Assembly (NCBI RefSeq): GCF_009711345.1 | Contig: NZ_SMMA01000066.1 | Span: forward strand, 370,574 to 434,573 | DNA from: Pseudovibrio flavus | GTDB taxonomy: Bacteria > Pseudomonadota > Alphaproteobacteria > Rhizobiales > Stappiaceae | Reading direction: 5' to 3' | Length of the DNA stretch: 64,000 nucleotides | In this document: in pieces, positions 17,204-25,804 of the stretch | How positions within the stretch are numbered: position 1 is the first letter of the stretch | How the letters are laid out: every line of letters starts with the position of its first letter | Notes under the pieces: generated by a model | The model's database searches: none | The model's input: only the letters and a program-made list of their open reading frames with translations | Told to the model about the DNA's origin: nothing | Position numbers and translations under genes: made by a program

Positions 17204-17986
17204 CTAGCGCATGTTGGTTGTTGTTGAGTACATCTCGTCGGCGGCTTTCACGATCTTGGAATTCATCTCGTAAGCACGCTGCGCTGCGATGAGGTCGGAT
17301 AGCTCGGTCACTGCATCAACGTTCGCCGCTTCAATGAAGCCTTGAAGAAGGTCGCCTGTACCGTCTACGCCCGGAGCGCCAACCTGAGCCGGGCCGCTGG
17401 CTTCGGATTCCAGAAAGAGGTTGTCGCCAACGGCTTCCAGTCCGGCTTTGTTGGCAAAGCGGGCCAGTTCGATCTGTCCCAGATTAACAACGGCGCCGCC
17501 TGGCGTGATCGCCTGTACCTGACCTTCGTTGTTGATGGTGATATCGCGCACATCATCAGGAATGTTGATGGCAGGCTGAACAATGTAGCCGTTGTTGTTA
17601 ACGAGCGTTCCGTCTTGTGAGCGGTTGAACGAGCCATCTCGTGTGTAGGCGGAAGAGCCATCCGGCTGCTGAATTTGGAAGAAGCCTTCACCGCGAATAG
17701 CTATGTCCAGACTCTTGCCTGTTTCGCTCATAGTGCCTTGAGACATGATGCGTGTGGTCGCGGCTGCGTAAACACCGGAGCCGATCTGCACGCCGTTTGG
17801 CAAGATGGTTCCTACTTCCGAAGTCTGGGTGCCCATGCGGCGCTGGTTTTCATAGAGCAGGTCTTGAAAATCTGCGCGCTGGCGCTTGTAGCCGGTGGTG
17901 CGCATGTTGGCGACGTTGTTGGAAATAACCTCGACGTTGAGTTCCTGTGCCTTCATACCGGTTGCTGCAATGTACAGGGCTTTCAT
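17204..17986 (-). CDS. flgG: Distal rod protein FlgG
   Basis: Distal rod subunit (260 aa), the normal FlgG length. The start MKALYIAATGMKAQELNVEVISNNVANMRTTGYKRQRADF... carries the NNVAN-TGYKR axial motif. The middle has the FlgG-specific GTILPNGVQIGSGVYAAATTRI region. The C-terminus ends SDLIAAQRAYEMNSKIVKAADEM. It is exported by the flagellar type III apparatus and polymerises between the proximal rod and the hook. Second gene of the flgF-flgG-flgA-flgH operon. Confidence 0.97.
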   Translation of the reverse strand: MKALYIAATGMKAQELNVEVISNNVANMRTTGYKRQRADFQDLLYENQRRMGTQTSEVGTILPNGVQIGSGVYAAATTRIMSQGTMSETGKSLDIAIRGEGFFQIQQPDGSSAYTRDGSFNRSQDGTLVNNNGYIVQPAINIPDDVRDITINNEGQVQAITPGGAVVNLGQIELARFANKAGLEAVGDNLFLESEASGPAQVGAPGVDGTGDLLQGFIEAANVDAVTELSDLIAAQRAYEMNSKIVKAADEMYSTTTNMR

Positions 17987-18004
17987 GATGCTATCCTTCC
18001 GAGG

Positions 18005-18745
18005 TTATGCTTCTATGGAGCCCAGTTGCTGAATTGCTTTCTTTTGCAACTCGTTGCGCTCTGAGATGAGTTTGGAAATGCTGGCGTAGTTGCGGGTTAC
18101 CTCGATCATGCGGGTAATCTCGGTTACGCCTTCAACGTTGGAGCTTTCGATCGCGCCCTGAACAATTGAGGTGTTGGTCGCGGGGAAGGGCTCAGGTCCT
18201 GTAAACAGGTTGTCGCCTTGATGGGTCAGCTGCTGTGCGTTTTCAAACTCCACGAGGGAGAGCTTGCCAAGGGTTACGTCACCCACGGAAATCACGCCTT
18301 GCTTGTCGACAGAGATCGGTCCTTGATCTGTCGGGATCGTCAATGGAGCGCCGTCAACCAGAACCGGATTGCCGGAGGCTGTTTGCAGCTCGCCTTGTGG
18401 GCTGAGATGTAGGGAGGTTGTGCGGGTATAAAGCTGTTCGCCGTTAAAGCCTTCAACGCTCAGCCAGCCGTCACCTTGAATTGCAAGGTCTAGCGGATTG
18501 CCTGTTTGGCGCAGAGCGCCTTGGGCAAAGTCGAAGGAAGTGGCGAAATCCTGCGTATAGGAAAGGGTCTCATCCATAGTTGGAAAGGCAGTCGCCTCTG
18601 CAACGGGCATGAGATATTCTTCAAAATGTATCCGCTGGCCCTTAAAGCCAGTGGTGTTGATGTTTGCCAAGTTGTTGGCGATGACATCCATCTCGCGCTT
18701 AAGCGCCGTTTGGCGCGATAGCCCGATGAGCTGTGCGTTTTCCAT
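18005..18745 (-). CDS. flgF: Proximal rod protein FlgF
   Basis: Rod subunit (246 aa) with the axial-protein N-terminus (SRQTALKREMDVIANNLAN followed by TGFKGQRIHFEEYL) and the C-terminal EITRMIEVTRNYASISKLI segment. It differs from FlgG in the central region and lies just upstream of it, as in other alphaproteobacteria. First gene of the flgF-flgG-flgA-flgH operon. The sigma-54 site at 18804-18819 lies about 60 bases before the start codon. Confidence 0.95.
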   Translation of the reverse strand: MENAQLIGLSRQTALKREMDVIANNLANINTTGFKGQRIHFEEYLMPVAEATAFPTMDETLSYTQDFATSFDFAQGALRQTGNPLDLAIQGDGWLSVEGFNGEQLYTRTTSLHLSPQGELQTASGNPVLVDGAPLTIPTDQGPISVDKQGVISVGDVTLGKLSLVEFENAQQLTHQGDNLFTGPEPFPATNTSIVQGAIESSNVEGVTEITRMIEVTRNYASISKLISERNELQKKAIQQLGSIEA

Positions 18746-18803
18746 AGTCTAACTTGCTCCCCAGCAAGCCGTGCTCTCCCCAGAGCAGCGACGCAGACTG
18801 ATG

Positions 18804-18819
18804 TGCAGGAAGCGTGCCA
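18804..18819 (-). promoter_or_regulatory. Sigma-54 promoter of the flgF operon
   Basis: On the minus strand TGGCACGCTTCCTGCA matches the consensus with a single mismatch (CTGC for TTGC) and perfect GG/GC spacing. The transcript would start near 18793, about 48 bases before flgF. Confidence 0.7.
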
Positions 18820-18871
18820 AGTTGAAAATGGCGGAACTCTGGGCTTTCAAAAACCAATGAAAAGGGCGCTC

Positions 18872-18884
18872 GGCAAAATTTGCC
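18872..18884. promoter_or_regulatory. Enhancer-like palindrome between flgF and fliL
   Basis: GGCAAAATTTGCC is a perfect inverted repeat. It is centred about 59 bp upstream of the flgF -24 element and 47 bp before the first CtrA-type box of fliL. It could serve as activator site for flgF and repressor site for fliL. Confidence 0.5.
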
Positions 18885-18924
18885 CGTTAATTACTGCCGA
18901 TGGGACTATTTGGCGAGGGCTCTG

Positions 18925-18968
18925 TTAACCTTCTGTTAACCATTGAGGGCGCATTAACCTATTATTAA
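18925..18968 (+). promoter_or_regulatory. Two CtrA-type boxes at the fliL promoter
   Basis: TTAA-CCTTCTG-TTAA at 18925-18939 and TTAA-CCTATTA-TTAA at 18954-18968 both match TTAA-N7-TTAA exactly, 29 bases apart. The second overlaps TATTAATAC (18963-18971). The arrangement is repeated upstream of flgB. In Caulobacter, CtrA drives fliL and other early flagellar operons. Confidence 0.65.
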
Positions 18969-19009
18969 TACGTAGGTTAATTTGCTTAATTTTGGCGGTG
19001 GGGCAGTTT

Positions 19010-19498
19010 ATGGCGAATACCGACAGCGAAGAGCTGGGACAGGAGCCCAAGTCATCGAAGTGGCGTTTGGTCATTATCGGGGCTGCCATTGCGCTCGTCG
19101 TTGGTCTGGGTGCTGGAGCTTACTACCTCACTGGAGGACTTTCATCCTCTTCATCTTCCGCCGGTGTTGCAGAAGAAGATGTGCCGGAAGTTAAGCCGGT
19201 GGTTTTTTATGACCTGCCAGAGATGGTGGTCAATTTGGCGACGGACGGACGCCGCACATACCTAAAAGTTCAGATTTCTCTGGAGCTGCAAGACGATGCC
19301 ATGGTGGATCGGGTCGAGCCCTTCCTACCGCGCATTATGGATGCCTTCCAGATTTACCTAAGGGAGTTACGTCCTGCAGACCTTGAAGGCTCTGCGGGCT
19401 TGTTCCGTTTGAAGGAGCAGTTGCTGCGGCGCATAAACTTGGCGGTTTATCCGGCGCGTGTTGAAGGGGTGTTGTTCAAGGAGATCCTGATCCAGTAG
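19010..19498 (+). CDS. fliL: Flagellar basal body-associated protein FliL
   Basis: Single-pass inner-membrane protein that surrounds the stator and supports torque (162 aa). One membrane segment spans residues about 22-42, followed by a Ser-rich linker and the periplasmic domain with VFYDLPEMVVNLATDGRRTYLKVQISLEL and the C-terminal GVLFKEILIQ. The ATG at 19010, with a GGGG ribosome site, is chosen over an in-frame TTG at 18992. First gene of fliL-fliM-DUF6468-motE-(AMIN/TPR protein), with CtrA-type boxes 40-85 bases upstream. Confidence 0.95.
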   Translation: MANTDSEELGQEPKSSKWRLVIIGAAIALVVGLGAGAYYLTGGLSSSSSSAGVAEEDVPEVKPVVFYDLPEMVVNLATDGRRTYLKVQISLELQDDAMVDRVEPFLPRIMDAFQIYLRELRPADLEGSAGLFRLKEQLLRRINLAVYPARVEGVLFKEILIQ

Positions 19499-19534
19499 GC
19501 GTTTGCCTGCTGGCCGGTGAATTGAGGGGCAGTT

Positions 19535-20719
19535 GTGACAGATCTTGCAGAAAATTTTGATGACGATCTGGACGCGGACGAAGATCTCGCCGCTGCTTGG
19601 GGTGCTGCTCTTCAGGAACAGGGGGCAGGAAACGCCGAGGACATTGCAGCTCAATGGGCAGCGATGGTCGAGGACAATGAGCCGGACCTTGATGATGCTG
19701 CTCGCGGCGCTGATCGCATTCTCAATCAGGAGGAGATTGATAACCTCCTAGGCTTCTCCTTTGATGAAGCGCTGACCGGTGAAAACGAAGGTATTCGTGC
19801 GCTCATCAACTCGGCAATGGTTTCGTATGAGCGCCTGCCGATGTTGGAGATTGTGTTCGACCGCCTTGTACGGCTTGCCACAACATCTTTGCGCAACTTC
19901 ACTTCCGACAACGTCGAAGTCTCTCTCGATTCCATTAGTTCCGTACGGTTTGGCGATTATCTCAATTCCATTCCGCTGCCTGCCATTCTTGGGGTTTTCA
20001 AAGCCGAGGAGTGGGATGGCTTTGGTTTGGTGACCGTTGAAAGTTCGTTGATCTATTCGATCATCGATGTACTGCTTGGCGGCGGGCGTGGCACTTCCAT
20101 GGTGCGTGTTGAAGGCCGCCCTTACACCACCATCGAGACCAATCTTGTGCGCCGGATGATCGAGATTATTCTCGATGATGCCGAGCAAGCATTTGCGCCG
20201 CTGTCGCCGGTCCATCTTCCGCTAGAGCGTTTGGAGACCAATCCGCGCTTTGCCGCTATCTCCCGTCCAGCCAATGCTGCAATCCTCGTTGAGTTGCGTA
20301 TCGATATGGAAGATCGCGGCGGCAAGATCGAAATTTTGCTGCCTTACGCGACTATCGAGCCAATTCGCGAGATGCTGCTGCAGATGTTCATGGGCGAAAA
20401 GTTTGGCCGCGACCCTATCTGGGAAGGGCACTTGGCTTCCGAGGTCTATAACTCCGAGGTTCAAGTTGCAGCAGTGCTTTACGAAAACGCTCTGCCGCTT
20501 GAGCGCGTAATGAATTTGGAAGTCGGGCAGACATTGTTGTTCGACGTTGGCCCGCAAGATCCTGTGCAGATCAAATGCGGCGATACCGCCTTGACCGAGG
20601 GACGCCTTGGTCGTGTGGGCGATCATATTTCAATTGAAGTTTCTAGGGAGCTGAAGCAACCGCGCATGACGCTGGCAGCCTTTGAGCGATCCCTGCAAAA
20701 TGACATGGAGGCGTCATAG
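19535..20719 (+). CDS. fliM: Flagellar motor switch protein FliM
   Basis: C-ring subunit that receives CheY-P and sets rotation direction (394 aa). The start is GTG with GAGGGGC seven bases upstream. Residues 1-65 are a long acidic, aspartate-rich N-terminal extension ahead of the usual LNQEEIDNLLGF motif, which is where CheY normally binds in FliM. The middle domain (VSLDSISSVRFGDYL, EAEEWDGFGLVTVESSLIYSIIDVLLGG) and the C-terminal SpoA domain (LPLERVMNLEVGQTLLFD) are intact. The extension is longer than in E. coli FliM (334 aa) and may change CheY-P docking. Confidence 0.95.
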   Translation: MTDLAENFDDDLDADEDLAAAWGAALQEQGAGNAEDIAAQWAAMVEDNEPDLDDAARGADRILNQEEIDNLLGFSFDEALTGENEGIRALINSAMVSYERLPMLEIVFDRLVRLATTSLRNFTSDNVEVSLDSISSVRFGDYLNSIPLPAILGVFKAEEWDGFGLVTVESSLIYSIIDVLLGGGRGTSMVRVEGRPYTTIETNLVRRMIEIILDDAEQAFAPLSPVHLPLERLETNPRFAAISRPANAAILVELRIDMEDRGGKIEILLPYATIEPIREMLLQMFMGEKFGRDPIWEGHLASEVYNSEVQVAAVLYENALPLERVMNLEVGQTLLFDVGPQDPVQIKCGDTALTEGRLGRVGDHISIEVSRELKQPRMTLAAFERSLQNDMEAS

Positions 20720-20721
20720 CT

Positions 20722-21195
20722 ATGGATATCGGGCTTATTGTCGAGTGCATTGTGGCGCTGCTCCTTGTCGTCACCATTTGCTACTGCTGGGTGCTTAACA
20801 AGCGCCTCAAGCGGTTGCGTTCCGACGAGGAATCCTTGCGGGCAACCATCTCGGAGCTGATTACTGCAACGGAAATCGCAGAACGTGCGATCTTGGGCCT
20901 CAAGTCCACCGCAGGTAATGCGGATCGCACCTTGGGTGCCCGCCTTGATGAAGCGGAAAACGTTTCACGCAAACTGACCGATCAATTGGACTTCGGGCAA
21001 GGGGTTCTGGATCGTATCGGCAACGTTGCTCACGGCGCAGCCTCTGCAGAAGCTGCAAGTCCGCGCCGTGAGCCAGTTGCGGAGCCTGCACGCCAACCAA
21101 AGCGCAACCTGACAGATGATATCCGCCGTGCGGCGGGCGAATCTGCATCAAGGCTTGAAGAGTTCCGCCGCCGCTCTCAGGAACGTGTTGCATGA
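20722..21195 (+). CDS. DUF6468-type flagellar-cluster membrane protein
   Basis: 157-aa protein with one N-terminal membrane segment (residues 3-25) followed by a predicted coiled coil (about 28-95) and a basic, Pro/Arg-rich tail. It resembles the uncharacterised DUF6468 family, which in alphaproteobacteria accompanies fliM and motE. It starts 2 bases after the fliM stop and its own stop overlaps the motE start by 4 bases, so it is translated in step with both. The topology suggests a membrane-anchored cytoplasmic coiled coil near the C-ring. No function is established that I know of. Confidence 0.65.
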   Translation: MDIGLIVECIVALLLVVTICYCWVLNKRLKRLRSDEESLRATISELITATEIAERAILGLKSTAGNADRTLGARLDEAENVSRKLTDQLDFGQGVLDRIGNVAHGAASAEAASPRREPVAEPARQPKRNLTDDIRRAAGESASRLEEFRRRSQERVA

Positions 21196-21842
21196 CGTTA
21201 CGCCTGCTGCCTCTGGTCGTTTTTGCCGGTTCCGCTCTTTTGGTTTTGAAGCTGATGAGCTTCTTTATCGAGGATAAGGCCTCTATTGGTATGCTTCGCG
21301 ATGCGTTGGCAAATAACGGAACAGCCTTAGACGCCAGAGGTGTTGATACGACGCTGCCAGCGGGAATGCCGGATCTCAACAGTGGCGCAATCGGCAGCTC
21401 TCCTTCAGAGCGCGAGCTTCTTAAGAGCTTGGGTTCTCGTCGTGAAGAGCTGAATAAACGGGAGCAGGAATTGCAGCTCCGCGAGCAGATGTTGTCTGCT
21501 GCCGAGGCTCGCGTTGAGAAGCGCATTGCCGAGCTGAAAGCGATGGAAGAAGAGCTGCAATCGACCGAATCCCGGCAAAAAGAGCAGGCTGCGCAAGAAA
21601 TTCTGGATCTTGTAAGCATTTATGAGAGCATGAATGCCAAGAATGCGGCTCGTATTTTCAATCGCTTGGAGCTGGATGTCTTGCTGCGGGTGGTCAAAAA
21701 GATGCAGCCGCGCAAAATGGCCGATGTTCTGGCTTCTATGGACCCAGAAGCAGCGGAGCGTTTGACTGTCGCGCTAGCTATGGGCGGTGCGCACGCAGCC
21801 GCTTCCGGCGCAACTATTCTGCCGAAGATCAAGGGCAACTGA
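21192..21842 (+). CDS. motE: MotE-like periplasmic chaperone
   Basis: 216-aa protein with an N-terminal membrane or signal segment (residues 4-24), a long coiled coil (about 75-140) and a C-terminal MgtE_N-like helical domain (SIYESMNAKNAARIFNRLELDVLLRVVKKMQPRKMADVLASMDPEAAERLT). In Sinorhizobium meliloti, MotE is the chaperone that folds and stabilises the periplasmic motility protein MotC. It overlaps the preceding gene by 4 bases. Its likely client here is either a MotC outside the window or the large exported protein encoded directly downstream. Confidence 0.8.
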   Translation: MTLRLLPLVVFAGSALLVLKLMSFFIEDKASIGMLRDALANNGTALDARGVDTTLPAGMPDLNSGAIGSSPSERELLKSLGSRREELNKREQELQLREQMLSAAEARVEKRIAELKAMEEELQSTESRQKEQAAQEILDLVSIYESMNAKNAARIFNRLELDVLLRVVKKMQPRKMADVLASMDPEAAERLTVALAMGGAHAAASGATILPKIKGN

Positions 21843-22009
21843 TTGGCGGCATCGCCAGTGGCGAGCGTGGACTTACTGTGTCTCTAGCAATGGGGATAGG
21901 CGGCGCAGTGTTGAACTATTCGCCCATACCCATTTGGCAGTTCGTAACAGAGAATTAACGGGAAACTATATAAAATTACCTAGTTTTATTCTGAGGTTCT
22001 CTGGGCGCA

Positions 22010-25000
22010 ATGATTTCCGGTTTCAATAAGGTTCTCAAAGCACGGTATGACAAGAGGGGCGCGGGGCTGCTCATGCAGTTCCTGTTCGTCTCTCTATGGC
22101 TTGCTGCTGGGCTTTTCCCCTTTTATGCGTCCGCTGCTTCTCTTCCCGAAGCTTCGCTCGAGATGGATGCCAGCGAGGGCTATGCCCGCTTGGTTATCAA
22201 CTTTGAGGGCCGCACGACGCTGCCGGAGTATGATGCTCTCATCACTGCTGGCGTACTGCGCATCTCTTTTCCGCAAGGCATTGATGTATCCGTAGACGAC
22301 GTACCGGATACTTTGAGCGATTACGTTTCAATTGCTCGCCGCGATCCGGATGGCGGGGCGCTGCGCTTTGCGCTCAAGAAGCCCGTCAACATCAACACAA
22401 TGGAAGCTGGAGAGCGCCTTTTCATTGATATGCTGCCGCCGAACTGGGAGGGCTTGCCTCCGGGTTTGCCGGAGGATGTTGTCGCTGAACTTGCAAAACG
22501 GGCCGAAGAAGCATTGAAGCGTGTACAGGAGCTAGAGAGAAGCGGTGCAACGTTTGATCCTGTAGCATCCGTTGATCTGGCCGTTGGTGAGCATCCAACT
22601 TTCACGCGCTTTGTCTTTTCATGGTCTGGTCCGTTCGATAGCTCGTTCACCCGCAACGGGCAGGATCTCAAGGTCGTGTTTGATCAGGAAGCCGAGCTGG
22701 ACGTTAGCCGTTTACGTGCACGTTTGCCGAATGGCGTGCTAGCTGTTCGCTCAGGCAATGATGACGGTTCGACGCACTTTACAATGCAGGTCGTGCCTCA
22801 AGCCGATATCCGTGCCTTTCGGGAGGGCAATACCTACGTGATGGATATAACTCCGCCGCGTAGAGCTATCAAATCAGCCGAGCAGCAGGCTGTTGCCGAG
22901 GCTTTGGCCATCGAGCCACCGGTTGCGGACGAAGCCAAAAGAAGTAACGAGATTGTTTCCCTAGCGCCGCAAAAGGAAATGGCTGCAAGCGAGCAGCCTG
23001 AGCCAAGTGAGGAAGATGAACTTGCAAGCAAGGTTATTCTTCCGGCAGCCAAGCCCAACCAGTCAATGGATGAAGTCGCGCGTCCTCGGGCGAAGACAGA
23101 GGGCGGCGAAGAAGCTGGGAAGCTGAAGGAAGTCGAAGAACAGCAACAGGTCTCGCCTCCAACGTCTTCCCAACAACTATCCGCAAATACAGAACCAAAG
23201 ACCGAGGGCGTTGTTCTCGCTCCGAAACCGCTCGTTCTGGAGCCGCGTTCGGCTGTGAAGCCTTCCAAACAAGCTGCGGCTGAGGCTCCTGTCATCGTCT
23301 CACAGGAGCCATTAAAGCTTCCGGTATCACCAGAGGCGCTCAACGAGTTGGAGGAACAGGAGAGTAACCTTGTAAGCGTTGAGACCAGAGATGTTGGCGC
23401 TTTCGTTCAGGTGACCTTTCCGTTCGCAGGTGATGTTCCAACCGCGTTCTATCGGCGGGATAATATCTATACGCTGGTGTTTGAAAGCCAGAAGGCTCTC
23501 GATGTTCGGGGCATGGTCGCTGCGGTAACGCGCTATGCAGAAGACGTTAAAACCCAGTCTCATGATGATCACCAGATCGTCACGATGGAGTTGAAACGGG
23601 CAGCGCTTGCGAGTGTGGAATTTCTTGATCAGGGCTGGCAGCTAACTCTTGGCGAGACAATCGCAGCGCCGACAAAGGCGGTGGCAGTAAAGCGCCACAT
23701 TCAAGGTGACGGCACTCCTTTGCTGCGTATCCCATTTGGAGACCCAAGTGCCTTGCATAAGATCGATGACCCTTATGTGGGCGATACGGTGTTTGTGGTT
23801 ACGGCTTTGCCGCCGGTTCGTGGTGCTATCAAGCCGCAGCGCTTTGCCGAGCTTTCCGTTCTGCGCTCCTCTCATGGCCTTGCTCTTGTTCCGCTAGCTG
23901 ATGATCTGTCTGTTACGCTTGCCGGTGATGATGTGCTCGTGGAGCGCGCTAAAGGCCTAGCGCTTTCTTCAGGGCTTCTGGGTGAACGCACTATCGCAGG
24001 AAAAGAGGCACGTGACCCAACCCAGCCGGGGCTTGTAGAATTTGCGACGCTGACCACGCCGAGTGACGAGGCATTCCTGAAGCGCATCCGCGAGTACGAG
24101 CGCCGCTCTGCAATGGCGGAAGGTGATGAACGCACTGGCCTGCGCATGGAGATGGCGCGGTTTTATATCGCGCACGGCTTCTCTTCCGAGGCGATTGGCA
24201 TTCTGGAGCTGATAGAGCGTGATGCGCCCGATATGGCGAGTAAGCCACTCTACGGCTTGATGATGGGCGCAGCGCAGATGATGTCGAACAGGCCGGAGGA
24301 AGCGATTGAGTTCCTCACTGTTCCAGAGCTGATGCACAGCCCTGACGCTGCTGTTTGGAAAACACTAGCCCATGTAGCCAAAGAGCATTGGCCGGAGGCA
24401 AATGCTGCGCTTGGCCGTACGGCGTTTGTGACGAACAACTACCCTGTAAAGGTGCAGTCAGACTTCAATTTGGCGGCAGTAAAGGCCCAGCTTTCCCTTG
24501 GAGATTATGGTTCTGCGCTCAAGTACCTGTCTCAGGTAGAGCCTAGTAAGCTGGATGTGGAGCAGGCGGCTCGCTATGACCTTTTGCGGGGGCAGCTTGC
24601 CGATATCTCCGGCCGTACACAGGAAGCATTGACCGCTTTCGATTTCGTTCTGAAATCTACGGACGGACCATGGGCAGCTGAGGCGCAGTTCAGGTCTACC
24701 CACATTCGTTATCGAGATGGCTACATTGACCGCGAGGAGGCGATTGACCAGCTGGACGGGCTGGTGACCTCGTGGCGCGGTGATAAAACCGAGATCAACG
24801 CATTGCGTTTGCTGGCAAGGCTACGTGCTCAGCAGGGTGACTACCAAAAGGCTTTTGAAGCGATGAAACAGGCGCTTTACTCTGATCCTGAAGCGGAGGA
24901 GACACGCAGGCTCCAAGAGGAAATGGGATCGGTCTACACCTCGCTGTTTCTGGATGGTAAGGCAAACGAGCTTGATACCATTAGGGCACTTTCGCTTTTC

Positions 25001-25768
25001 TATGATTTTCGGGAGCTTCTGCCTGTTGGTTCACGAGGTGACAAGATGGTGCGCAACCTTGCAAACCGTCTGATTGATCTGGACCTCCTACAACAGGCGG
25101 CGAGTTTGCTTTCTCACCAGATTGATAACCGCTTGAAGGGTGCTGCAAAAGCGCAGGTTGCGGCTGATCTCGCCGTTGTCTATCTGCTCGACCGAAAGCC
25201 TGAGGAAGCCTTGCGGGCGCTTAGCCGTACCCGCCAGGGGCAGCTTCCTCGCGTGCTTCAACGCCAGCGGAGCATTGTGGAAGCGCGGGCTTTGACCGAA
25301 AGCGGACGGCCTGATCTTGCCTTGGAACTGGTTCGTAATATGAGCGGTTCTGACGTTGAGAGGCTGCGGGCTGATACTATGTGGGCCGCAGAACATTGGC
25401 AGGATGCTGGAGAGCAGCTAGAGCGCATGCACGGTAGTAGGTGGTCTGATGCGGCTCCGCTTTCCAAGCAGGAACGTCTTGATGTTCTGAAGGCAGCAGT
25501 GGGTTACACGCTGGCTGAAGACAGGCTTGGTCTGGAGCGCCTGCGCCAGAAGTACGCCGAGAAGATGAGCACGAGCGAACATGCTTCCGCGTTTAATGTG
25601 GTTACGCGGCCTATCGAAGAGCGTGGTGTTCCGTTTAGAGAGGTGGCTCGTGCTGTGACTTCGACAGATAGCCTGCAGATGTTCTTGCAGGAATATCGCC
25701 GTAACTACCTGAGTGCGCCATCTGCTTCCGCTGCGGCCGAGCAGTTGTCCTCACAGACATCTAGTTAG
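22010..25768 (+). CDS. Large exported AMIN-like/TPR-like protein of flagellar operon
   Basis: 1252-aa protein of no family I can name with confidence. A long basic N-region and hydrophobic segment (residues about 22-43, ending YASA) indicate export. Residues 45-150 and 195-285 read as two AMIN-like beta domains; 285-450 is a Glu/Pro/Lys-rich, probably unstructured linker; 455-560 and 565-655 look like further AMIN-like units. From about 680 to 1200 the sequence is helical and TPR-like (RMEMARFYIAHGFSSEAIGIL, LRAQQGDYQKAFEAMKQAL, LALELVRNMSG). AMIN domains bind peptidoglycan and TPRs build scaffolds, so a periplasmic motor scaffold is plausible. It follows motE by 168 bases in the fliL operon. 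Function inferred only. Confidence 0.65.
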   Translation: MISGFNKVLKARYDKRGAGLLMQFLFVSLWLAAGLFPFYASAASLPEASLEMDASEGYARLVINFEGRTTLPEYDALITAGVLRISFPQGIDVSVDDVPDTLSDYVSIARRDPDGGALRFALKKPVNINTMEAGERLFIDMLPPNWEGLPPGLPEDVVAELAKRAEEALKRVQELERSGATFDPVASVDLAVGEHPTFTRFVFSWSGPFDSSFTRNGQDLKVVFDQEAELDVSRLRARLPNGVLAVRSGNDDGSTHFTMQVVPQADIRAFREGNTYVMDITPPRRAIKSAEQQAVAEALAIEPPVADEAKRSNEIVSLAPQKEMAASEQPEPSEEDELASKVILPAAKPNQSMDEVARPRAKTEGGEEAGKLKEVEEQQQVSPPTSSQQLSANTEPKTEGVVLAPKPLVLEPRSAVKPSKQAAAEAPVIVSQEPLKLPVSPEALNELEEQESNLVSVETRDVGAFVQVTFPFAGDVPTAFYRRDNIYTLVFESQKALDVRGMVAAVTRYAEDVKTQSHDDHQIVTMELKRAALASVEFLDQGWQLTLGETIAAPTKAVAVKRHIQGDGTPLLRIPFGDPSALHKIDDPYVGDTVFVVTALPPVRGAIKPQRFAELSVLRSSHGLALVPLADDLSVTLAGDDVLVERAKGLALSSGLLGERTIAGKEARDPTQPGLVEFATLTTPSDEAFLKRIREYERRSAMAEGDERTGLRMEMARFYIAHGFSSEAIGILELIERDAPDMASKPLYGLMMGAAQMMSNRPEEAIEFLTVPELMHSPDAAVWKTLAHVAKEHWPEANAALGRTAFVTNNYPVKVQSDFNLAAVKAQLSLGDYGSALKYLSQVEPSKLDVEQAARYDLLRGQLADISGRTQEALTAFDFVLKSTDGPWAAEAQFRSTHIRYRDGYIDREEAIDQLDGLVTSWRGDKTEINALRLLARLRAQQGDYQKAFEAMKQALYSDPEAEETRRLQEEMGSVYTSLFLDGKANELDTIRALSLFYDFRELLPVGSRGDKMVRNLANRLIDLDLLQQAASLLSHQIDNRLKGAAKAQVAADLAVVYLLDRKPEEALRALSRTRQGQLPRVLQRQRSIVEARALTESGRPDLALELVRNMSGSDVERLRADTMWAAEHWQDAGEQLERMHGSRWSDAAPLSKQERLDVLKAAVGYTLAEDRLGLERLRQKYAEKMSTSEHASAFNVVTRPIEERGVPFREVARAVTSTDSLQMFLQEYRRNYLSAPSASAAAEQLSSQTSS

Positions 25769-25786
25769 GCGTATTGATCGGTGAAG

Positions 25787-25804
25787 CGGCGTCAGGTGAC
25801 GCCG
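25787..25804. other. Hairpin across the fliP stop codon
   Basis: CGGCGTC/GACGCCG with the loop AGGT lies where the TPR-like gene and fliP converge and covers the fliP stop. There is no T-run on either side, so it is at best a weak transcription barrier or an mRNA end-stabilising structure. Confidence 0.4.

Noticed and set aside
21955-21985. CtrA box upstream of the AMIN/TPR-like gene
   Set aside because: Only one TTAA half-site fits; the second half at N7 does not match, although an ATTACCTAG block is shared with flgB.
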